Source: Dromiciops gliroides (Eukaryota > Chordata > Mammalia > Microbiotheria > Microbiotheriidae). Taken from it: DNA of 64,000 bases. This document shows positions 55,501 through 64,000 of this stretch, in pieces. Where the stretch lies: positions 62,808,532 through 62,872,531 of the forward strand of contig NC_057861.1 in NCBI RefSeq assembly GCF_019393635.1. Reading direction: 5' to 3'. Numbering within the stretch: the first letter of the stretch is position 1; the number at the start of each line of letters is the position of its first letter. The position numbers were made by a program, and so were the translations under genes. Below the pieces are notes generated by a model, which saw nothing but the letters and a program-made list of their open reading frames with translations, made no database searches and was not told the origin of the DNA.

Positions 55501-58500
55501 CCTGGCCTCTCTCTTCTCCAGCCTGACAATATTCATTCCCCAAACCTTCCTGTCTTTTAGGCTAATTTCTACAAGATACTGCAGATTAGTGCAATCAAAT
55601 AGTGCAGTGCAGGTGACAGGAAGCTAATGGAAGATTAAAAACCTCATAAGTACATAAACAAAACACTATTCAGTAGGTGGAGAGGAGAGTTGGCAATTGG
55701 TAAGGAGGATTTATCAAATTAGCTTCTTTTCAACCTGGAAAGACTCTAGTATGGAATGACTAACAACTCTAGTGTGGGATCTGGAAAAAAAATGTTCCAA
55801 TTGATGTTGCTGCACCATTAGATTTATTTCCTTATTTGTGGTTGGCTATGCCTCCTCCTCTTCCTTCACTCCCTCTTTTCCAAAGAATGGTCTCTGCTTT
55901 CTTTAATCTATACAGTAAATTATTTTTTACCCCCACCATTAAAAATAACAAACCAACTCATTAACCCTTAAATGTTGTTTCTGTAGACAAAGAATCTCAA
56001 AGCAGGGAAGAGCCTAATCTCCTAGACCAATAATGAACCCTTTGTTTCCCTCCCTGCCAGGCCTAGTTGGGGAGGGAGGGGGGTGGGGGGGGTAGGTAAT
56101 CACATAGGTTAGTTGTGAAAACTTGCATATGCTCGGGGTAAAGCTTTTGAGATTTGCCCTTAACAAATGATGTCATCAATTGATTTGTCTGCCAGAGACA
56201 AACATGCACTGGATGGAAAGGTGGTGAAGTAGGAAGGGTTTTTGGGGTTATGCTTAGGGTGAAAAATTGTCTCTGGAAATTCCTGAATAGCAAAGTGGAT
56301 TAAAGCCCTGCTTGTTGCTGATCTAAACAGCCAGTTCAACAATTATGCCTTGCTTTAGTTACAAATAGCCCTATCAAGTCTTGTGCACAATGGCTCAAGT
56401 TCCTTGCTACTGCCCACCCCTTTCCCTTCCAGAGTGGCTTAAATTTTGGTGAAGCCATTGCTTTAACATCTAACAGAAGAATTCCCCAACACTGCCTTGG
56501 TCTCTTCTGGAATCCAAATCCTTGGTCATATTTATATTAAGAAGTCCACACTTCTTAGCTCTGAGTAAAAGGAATAGGCTCCATACCTCTCAGAGGGGCA
56601 GCCACTTTGGGCCATAAAGAGGTGAGGGAGACATGAGGACTCTCTGAGTCCTTGTCAGTCCCTTAGGGAATGCCACACCTCAGGAGCACCAGGTAGAACA
56701 CATCAATATTTCAAGAGCAGCATTTTCAAAAATCGTGATCTTTGAGCCAGTAGGTGATGTCAAAATGTTTCCCTTCTGGCCAGTGGAATCAAATCTGCAG
56801 GAAGAGAAAGGGGGTATAAATCCATTTCCAAATCCAAAGGCAGAGCTCTTAACCTTGCCACACCCCATGGCTACCAAGAGCTTCCACCAAAGCCAAGTCC
56901 TTACCTTCAGATCAAGGCATATATCTGGTGTCAGGCTCCTACTTCTATAAAGTAGGGGAACACAATGTCATTCTGGATGAGGACATGATGCCAAAGCCTC
57001 TTTTGCAACAATATAAACAGTGTTTTCTCCATCTCCCCCATGATACTTCTAGACAAGAGCAGGAGCCGGCCGGGCCTTCAAAAAGTTGAGAATCTGTCCA
57101 AAGGATGTGAATGGAAGTTGGTGGTTGACTTGCTGACAGGTAGTCACCTGATTGTTTTGCGCACATGTTCAGAGAGGATGAGTCGCTTCTCTCCATGTGG
57201 AGCTGGGGGAGTTGAGGTGGGGGGTGGTTGGTGTGACATCCAGACTCGATTCCCAAAAACTGGGCAGCGATTATTTGCACACCTGCCCCAGGGCACATCA
57301 GAGAAATGAGGGGGGGGGGGACATTCCTTTTTCAGGATGCCTGTTAGAAGGCCCATGCCATGCAGAGGGTGACTCATTGAACTCCAGCAGGGGCTAAGCA
57401 ATCCATACAAAGATGGGGACAGCAATGGCTTAACACATTCTCAGAATGCTGAGGAAGATGAGGAAGGGGGTGTGATGCTGAATGGATGAGGAAAAGACAG
57501 TAACAATTCCTTCCTTCTTTCCTTTGTCAATGACCCAACTCACTTTATAAGTCACTGGCAACTTGGCAGTCCAGAGGCTTGGAGCACAGATTTCAGATGG
57601 AGATGCCATATAGGGGACCCTGTCTTTCTCCTGACCAAACACATACTGAACCCATACCCAGCCCACCCACAAAGCCAAGGTGAATTGCCCTCTCAAGAAC
57701 TCCAGTGAGGTTTCATGTGATCTCATGATATACATGTAGTACAGAGAGGAACTGAAAGTGCAATTAATCAGATAAAAAAAAGCACGTTTGTGCTGCTGTG
57801 TCTGTGTGCAAAGATTCAAGACCCAAAATAAATACATGATTTAAAAATTAAAAAGGTTCACAGTATCACACACTCATAGGTAGTTTACAGGAGTGCCCAG
57901 GGGGAAAACTGCCTTCACTTCGATTTCACCCCACTGATTTCTTTTCTTCTGGGCATTCTGGGCTAGGGAGTTGAGTCTTTTCAGTCAGTTGCCATTGGTC
58001 CCAGGATGGTCACGGTTGAGTTGGTCAGTGGGAAGAAACGACAAGGACAGGAGGCTCAGGCAGGGTTCCAGTGGGATTCGCGTTGGCGGAGGAGGTCCTG
58101 TTCTGCAGCGAGTCGGCAAACTCCCTTATGGCCAGCCCAGATGGGCAGGATATCGACACAAGGGTAACACGGCAACCTGGAGAGGGGACTAGGCTTGGCT
58201 TCAGGCTTCCCGTCTGCATAGAAATTACTGCAAAGAGGCAAAAAGGGAAAACGTAAGAAGAAACTGAAGAGGGAAACAAAGGCTCCTTCCCACATATTCC
58301 TAACCCATTGGGAGGGCTATGGATGGAACAAATCCAGTTTCACGGCCTCCCTCTCCCCAAGAAATGTGGGAATTTTCTTGGTCTAATGCTGGCTCCCAAC
58401 GGCTCGGAATTTGCTGTTCAGAGCCAGGAAACTCATGGGGTCGGCTGGACTGGGAGATGGCCAAAGGTCTCCACCCACAAAGAGCACATGGTCAGTGGCT

Positions 58501-61500
58501 GAGAGAGGCCAGGAACCAGGACACGGGTCAGTCAGCCACAAATTCCCTGCTAACCCACCAGGCACTTTTATGGTACACTTACTGTATCGCTCTCATCATC
58601 AGAGACCGAGTGGACTTTCGTGCTATAGTGGAGTGGGGAGTAAACCCAGCTCCTCTCATCGGTGGGCTGCCAGAGACGGCGGGGGAGATGCAAGAGGAGC
58701 AGCAGCAGAGCAGGGAGCAAGGGAGAGAAAAAAGGAGAAAAGAAAAAAAGGAAAAAATAAAAGAGTAGGAAACCCGAGAGTAAGAACAAGTATACCGGAA
58801 GGCAAAACAGCTTTCTCTGAAGAGTTTGCATTCTTGGGACCTTCCTCACCACCTTAATCGGTATGGCCCCTTTCCAAAGGACGACGCTGATACATACCTG
58901 AGTCCCTCTATCTGGAACAATTTTAGTGTAAGCTTAGCCTTGAACAGAATGGGCCAAGGGCAGTGCTGACTGCTTGAGCGGTTACTGCCTATTTCAATAA
59001 CTCAGTACCTTTAATGCTGTGGAAATGGATGTACTGGGATATCAAGTGAATCCACTGATAATGCCAGGCTAACAGGGGTGGGGTGGGGGGAGGGGGTGGA
59101 GACTGTCTAGAGCAGGGATGGGAGGGAGGCACAAATTAGCAGGGTAGATTAGGTTAATTTGTGGAATATGCAAAGGAAGCAGTTAGTTAACTCAACGCAT
59201 TGGACAGCAGGCGGACAGAGAGACTAGAGACAAAAAGGAAGGTAACAAAGAGAACTTGTTTTTAATTTTAAAGAGCCCTCCTCAGAGTGCCCAACTGTAC
59301 CTGTAGTGAGACCAGGCTACAGACCTGGGATTTCTCTTCTACTTCTTAATCAGGAGGTAATAACTTGTGTTTAATTAAGAGGTGACATCAGGCCCAACAA
59401 GCTAGTGATTCTGCTGCAACTGCTTTCCTGGGGAACTGGGAGGGAGGTCCTGTTAATTGAAGCTTGAAGTCAAAAGGAAAGCTAGTGTTCTGGTGTTGGT
59501 TTAGACACTTAGGGTGTCCAGCATGAGATAAAGAGGAATGGACTTTAGCTGTTCTGGCCTGGCTAGTAATACTGAGCCAGAGAGATCTCTTGGGATAGCT
59601 AATGGAACAATTTAAACCTGACATGAGCAAAACATAGTTCGCAGGGAATCCCTGCCAGTCTGTCGATCTCAGCCTTGCCCACCAATCCTGTCTTGCAAAC
59701 AGGAAAACTGGCCTTCCAGTGGGGATGCTGTAGTCCCTCTCTCCTCACCTGAGCCACACCTAGATGGAACGAGGAAAGGGCAATTTTCAGGTGACCTCTC
59801 TACCCTGTGTAAATACCAATTCCTCTTACTCCCCTTGTCCTCCAGCCATACCCTAGCCTTTGGCCCAGAAAGAGTTTCCTTACACGCAGTAACAGGGATG
59901 GGATGAGAGAGGTGGCTGCCACCCCACAGCTTGGGAGTAGGCCTAGGAAAGAAAAGTCCCAGGTGGGACCAGGACAACTTTGTGGTCAGGAGAGCTGAGC
60001 CTGTTCCTGTCTAGAGGTGGTTACTCAGCCAAGAGAAGCGGTGTTTCTCCTCTTGGTGCTGGGATTTCAGCTTCAATGTAGTGGAAAGGGAGGGCACTGA
60101 ACAGGGAGTCAGGAGACACCTGGGTTTGCATCCTACCTTCAACATTAGTTGTTGGAGCATGAACAAGCCAGCTGATCTCTCTGAGCCTGTTTCCTCATCT
60201 GTAAATGGGGACAATATTAACTGAGGTACACACCTCACAGGGTTGTGGTGAGCTTCAAATAAGATAATAAATGATAGGGTTCTTTAGAAACTTTAAAGTG
60301 CTATGTAAATGGTGGCTATTTTGAAAGTGGTCCAGGTTCCTATATTTCTCCAACATCAGACCTCCTCTAGATCTAGGATTCTAGCATTCCTCCCTGTACC
60401 ACATTGGAGAGCCAGATTAAGGTGCTCCTCTCTCAGATACTGAAGTACTAGCTAAGTATTAACAGCCCCTAGATCTAAGGGTGCAAAGCTTCCCGTTCTC
60501 CATTCTTCAGGTCTTCAGTAAGCCAGCTGGGGAAGGAGAATGTCTGAAGTGACATGTCTTTATAGTCAGGATCAAGTTACAATTCCTTCTGTTCCATTAG
60601 AACTACATACCTTCCATGCTTAACCTTTACCTTCTTTGAATCCTCTACTTCAGCCAAACTGACTAACTTATCTTGGCATTGGTTGCTGCCTTCCCAGCGC
60701 TGTATTTTTGCTCCTGCTCCTATGCCCGCCACTATGGTATATATAGCATTATGGAAAGATACTCAACTTAGAAAATATGGCTACGAGCTCTGGCTCTGCC
60801 ACTTACCCATTGTGTGACTTTGGGCAAGTCACTGAAACTCGATGGGCCTCAGTTTCCTCACCTGTAAAATGATGGGGTTGAACTAGGTGATCTCTAATGT
60901 TGCTTTCCCAGCTCTGACAGTCTGGGAACTTATCCAAATCCTGCTCATCCCCAGGGACCTCCTCCAGGACACCTTCTCTGACCAACTCCAACTCACACCA
61001 ATCTCTCCTTTGTTTCTGTCTTTTCCATTCACTTGGCAATTAATCCCATGTGCTATTTCTTAGGCTGTTGGATTAGTTATCTTTTGGGGGGTATTTCAGT
61101 TTTTGCTTACACGGATTTTTCTCTTCCCCTAAAGAACATGGGGGGCAGGGAGCAGGGAGCAGGTCTGACCCTTTCAGAGGGCCTTGCACACAGTAGATGT
61201 CAGTAAATAGTTGCTGACTTGATTAAGAAGACAGAACTATAAGCGGATTAAATAAATAGTAAACCTCTAGACTAGCAGCTCCTCTTCTCATGTTCTGTTG
61301 CAAATTTACTGACTTGGATCAAGCTGCTTATCCTCACTGGGATCTATATCGACCATCTAAAAGAAGAGAAGAAGTATGGTCTAAGTGGAAAAAGCAAAAT
61401 CACCTGGGAGTTTGGAAACATGTTCTGACTAGCCCAGGCTCCATCATGGACTTCTGTGAGTTGGAAGAGCCTGGGCTTCAATTTCTTTATGTGAAAAAAT

Positions 61501-62638
61501 GAGGTTACTGAAACCTGCTCCCACCTAGTTTATACATGTGTGGTGGGGAAAGATGTGAAGTACTTTTGAGAAAAAAAAAAATACTGGGGCAGCTAGGTGG
61601 TGCAGAGGATAACTCAGGAGGACCTGAGTTCCAATCCAGCCTCAGACACTTGACACTTACTAGCTGTGTGACCCTGGGAAAGTCACTTAACCCCAATTGC
61701 CTCACCAAAAAAATTTTAAAAATAATACTAAAAAGGTTACTTTTTAAAGTGATTTTCTTGGGACTAGAAAGCTCATTTTAACATTTAGAAATGATAAAAA
61801 TCAATCTATTAATTGTATGTACTCTGCCTTTCAAAACAGGCAAGGTGCTATTTTCTAGGTAACCCACTTCCCCTCTAGGGGTGGGGATGAGGAGTGGGTA
61901 ATCAGTCTGCAGTCTTTTTTGTACTGCCTGAAGAAGTGGAGGGCGGGGATTGGTGTCAAAAGGTGGCAAGAGTACCAATTGGTTAAAATGGAAGCTGGCT
62001 GAGTTGGGGTCAGCTCGATCTGGCGTGTCCAAGCTAAGGCTGGGTTCACTTACAGTCTTGGAGGGGGACAGCACGATGGCCCGGAGTCGGCGATGGCGGG
62101 GAGAGTAAATCCAGTACCTCCCATCCGTGAACTGGATGGCGGCAGGGCAAAGGAGGGGAGGAAGGAAACAGAGGAGAAAGGATGGAGTGAAAATAAATTA
62201 ATTACTCAAGGAGGTGAAAAGCAGCTGAACGGCAGGCTAGGAGGTTGGAGGTCCCAAGGGACTAGCTGGCAGACAGAGCCAGTGATGGAAACAGCAGAGC
62301 CCTGAGCTCAGCCTTTTCCCACTTGGCTGGAGGAAAGTACCTGTGCCCTGCATATCCTTGGATACACTGACTTCGTAGTGAAAATCCCGTGGAGGCTCCG
62401 TTTTCTCCCAGGCCTTCTCTGTGGGGCTCTCTGTTAACCAGCTTCTCCGCTTGGCAAACAAGCACCTTTTGCTACCTACCTACCTACCTACCTACCTACC
62501 TACCTACCTTTTAAAGGCTATTTTGAGAAAAGTGCTTTGGAAACTGAAAAATGCTAAAGAAATACCAACTATTTTTATTATTATTCTGCTAGGAACTTCT
62601 TGTCCCCCAAGTCACCCCTGCTGCCCCAATCCGGCTGT

Positions 62639-62715
<77 letters not shown>

Positions 62716-64000
62716 AGAATGGCTTACACCAACACAAGACCATTGCTCAAGAGGAAAACAATCACCGAGGATGAGGATGAGAGCCTAGTAGAGTGGAATG
62801 AATACAGAGTAAAGAGCATCATTCTTTGCTTCTCAGGGTGGGAGTGGAGGAGCAGCTCTTCAGAGAAAGTTGTGTGAGAGGCCCAATCTAGCCAGGAGAG
62901 GAGAGCCAGGCAACTTAAAAAGTGTGGTCAGCTGCCCCTCCCCCTCCCCAGCACCCAGAGAAAGAAAGAACATGGGGGAGCATTAGTAAGAAGCAGCAGG
63001 GGTAGAAAAAAGCATGCTTGGAATAAACTACACAGAAGCAAAGCTTCAGAGACTAGGCCACTTTCCTATCCAGTGGACAGGCATTCCTCAGCAACAGACC
63101 AGCCACACGTGGACAAGAGGAAGAGGTGGGCCCAGAAGGACAAGCAGGATGTGGGGAGGCCCCTGGCTCACAGAGACCAAGGGCTCTCCTGGTGGTAAAG
63201 GAGACTGATCTTGGCCATGGAGGCGTGGAGCCAGTATGCTGGACCCACGCAGGAATGCAGAGATGAGTATGGAAAACTCCAGACGGGCCGGGATGACAGG
63301 GGGCAGCTTCGGGCAGATGGCCTTTTTTTTTAAAAAATAAATTCCTGTTCTAGCCCAGGGCTGGATTCCCAAGAGCAGGTCCCATTCCCTTGGACATTCC
63401 CCCCACCCCCACCAAAATTCTCAGCAAGGTGTTCAGCAGCTGTGAGGAATTGCCCGAGGGAACCTAGCCCTGGGGTACCCCAGTCCTCTCCTGACACCCA
63501 GAGACCACCTCACCTACTCCCTTGGTCTCAGAACTAGGCTTCCTCGGTATCGTCTAATGCATCTGCCTGCAGGGAAAGGGAACAGAATTGGTCAAGGCCT
63601 TGCTGTGAATCAGCTTACCATGCCACAGCCTAAGATGTCCTGAAGGTAATGAACTGGGGCTGAGTTTTGGCAGCATAATATGACTGGTAGCTCAAGATCT
63701 TTTAGCTGAAGCACAATGTACCCTTCCCAGAGTCCCTCCCACTTCCTCCGGGACCTCCCCATCCCCCCATTCCATATCCCAGATTTTACCCAATTAGGTT
63801 CAGGTGCATTCACTTTTCCCCAAGGAACAGGCTGAGCTGGTCAATTAGCAGTCTCACAAACTGCTTTACGACATCTGCAGGCTCACAGAAATGTATATAG
63901 GTCCCCAAACACTAGAAGTGAATGGCTCAGAGTACCCAATGATTCATGTTGGCCACCCTGGCCCCTGTCACACTCAAGAAGAACAAGTGTGGTCATTCAG
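52595..64000 (-). CDS. PIP5K1C: PIP5K1C 3' portion (phosphatidylinositol-4-phosphate 5-kinase type I gamma), partial
   Basis: PIP5K1-gamma makes PI(4,5)P2 at focal adhesions and synapses. Only the alternatively spliced 3' end is in the window: exon 62054-62131 (26 residues), exon 58583-58666 (28 residues, with the talin- and AP2-binding WVYSPLHY and the end DESDT), and the terminal exon from 58227 leftward, whose first codon is TAA. Lengths fit the known isoforms: i2 is 28 residues longer than i1, and i3 adds a 26-residue insert. The exon ending in the i1 C terminus (DIYF in human, from memory) and the kinase domain lie beyond the right edge. I could not find them in 62132-64000. Position just upstream of CACTIN on the same strand matches human 19p13.3. 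Not a continuous CDS: coordinates give the span of the gene's 3' end. Confidence 0.92.
52614..52619 (-). promoter_or_regulatory. Candidate distal PIP5K1C poly(A) signal
   Basis: The minus strand reads AATAAATAAGG. It lies where the SINE-free block is left, about 5.6 kb past the stop. Confidence 0.45.
53610..53615 (-). promoter_or_regulatory. Candidate proximal PIP5K1C poly(A) signal
   Basis: TTTATT on the plus strand (AATAAA on minus), about 4.6 kb past the stop and followed on the minus strand by an A-rich then T-rich stretch. Either this or the one at 52614 is the likely main end. Confidence 0.45.
58583..58666 (-). CDS. PIP5K1C: PIP5K1C alternative 28-residue exon (i2 talin-binding tail)
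   Basis: 84 bp, phase 0 at both ends. The acceptor is cgtctctggcag|CCCACC and the donor is GATACA|GTAAGT. It encodes PTDERSWVYSPLHYS then TKVHSVSDDESDT. WVYSPLHY is the well-known binding site for the talin FERM domain and AP2; its Tyr and Ser are regulated by phosphorylation in mammals. The middle (TKVHSVS) differs from the remembered human AQAPPAS, while both ends are conserved. The next exon supplies the stop. Confidence 0.95.
58667..62053. other. PIP5K1C intron between the two alternative exons
   Basis: 3.4 kb with MIRs near 60090-60320 and 60730-60930 and one SINE at 61586. No further splice-consistent exon was recognised. Confidence 0.55.
61586..61715 (+). mobile_element. WSINE1-type SINE with an internal deletion
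   Basis: ggggcagctaggtggtgcag then a gap of about 20 bases (gcaccggccctggattc region missing); the rest is complete. Confidence 0.88.
62054..62131 (-). CDS. PIP5K1C: PIP5K1C alternative 26-residue exon (i3/i5 type)
   Basis: 78 bp, phase 0 at both ends. The acceptor is ccgccatccag|TTCACG and the donor is AAGACT|GTAAGT. It encodes FTDGRYWIYSPRHRRLR then AIVLSPSKT. The length is exactly the 26-residue insert of the neuronal i3 form, and the sequence matches the remembered human insert in the first 18 residues. It contains a WIYSPRH copy of the WVYSPLH talin motif. Read-through of the donor would give an i5-like tail in frame for about 89 residues, to a stop near 61778. Confidence 0.9.
62474..62509. 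repeat. (CTAC)n microsatellite
   Basis: Nine units of ctac. Confidence 0.97.
62641..62714. repeat. (AC)n microsatellite
   Basis: About 37 pure dinucleotide units, likely polymorphic. Confidence 0.98.
62720..64000. other. PIP5K1C intron to the window edge
   Basis: No exon with a recognisable PIP5K1C sequence. One 53-bp segment with good splice sites (63514-63566, minus) is treated as a finding. Confidence 0.45.

Larger units (their letters stand above)
52595..58227 (-). other. PIP5K1C: PIP5K1C terminal exon: stop codon plus long 3' UTR
   Basis: The acceptor tttttgcctctttgcag is followed directly by TAA (58225-58227). Both the i2 exon and, by exon skipping, the i1 form end on a complete codon and would stop here. 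The rest is 3' UTR. No recent SINE interrupts it for 5.6 kb, unlike most of the window. Minus-strand AATAAA hexamers at 55823, 53610 and 52614 are candidate ends, giving UTRs of about 2.4, 4.6 and 5.6 kb. Small ORFs inside have no recognisable relatives. Confidence 0.8.

Noticed and set aside
61778-62074. 98-codon ORF starting MLSPSKTVS as a separate gene
   Set aside because: Its start is GTG inside the PIP5K1C 78-bp exon; it is the read-through of that exon into the intron.

Overview
The window is vertebrate nuclear DNA from a marsupial, most likely an Australian one. The evidence is dozens of copies of a CORE-SINE beginning ggggcagctaggtggc and ending in caattgcctcact plus an A-rich tail (the WSINE1 type of Australidelphia). 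There are also CORE-SINEs with a BovB/RTE-like 3' end (MAR1-like), marsupial-type L1 3' ends, many L2 and MIR fragments, and solo LTRs. No species is claimed.

Two genes can be read, both on the minus strand and in the same order as human chromosome 19p13.3. CACTIN (spliceosomal C-complex protein) is complete: ten coding exons run from an ATG at 45295 to a stop at 25971. All introns are GT-AG, the phases are consistent, and the predicted protein has 772 residues. Upstream of it on the same strand lies the 3' end of PIP5K1C. A 78-bp exon (62054-62131) encodes the 26-residue insert of the i3/i5 forms, and an 84-bp exon (58583-58666) encodes the 28-residue talin-binding tail of the i2 form. The terminal exon starts at 58227 with an in-frame TAA, followed by a long SINE-poor 3' UTR with poly(A) signals at 53610 and 52614. 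The kinase domain lies beyond the right edge.

Layout. 1-25.7 kb: intergenic and built almost wholly of repeats, including a 5'-truncated L1 (5240-7647) that carries a solo LTR and three SINEs at one target site, a second solo LTR (19915-20281) and a 7SL RNA retropseudogene (23538-23800). 25.7-45.3 kb: CACTIN, with SINE-, L2- and CR1-like-filled introns. 45.1-45.7 kb: CpG-rich CACTIN 5' end and promoter. 45.8-52.6 kb: repeat-rich spacer with another LTR copy (49719-50080). 52.6-64 kb: PIP5K1C 3' UTR, alternative exons and introns.

The most interesting points are the paired talin-motif exons of PIP5K1C, the terminal exon that starts with its stop codon, co-oriented CTCF-like motifs around CACTIN (two of them inside an LTR family), the 7SL retrocopy, and SINE structures such as same-site insertions, a fold-back and microsatellites born from SINE tails. 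I found no operon, CRISPR array, tRNA gene or evident new protein system. Most ORFs longer than 60 codons are translations of SINEs or simple repeats.
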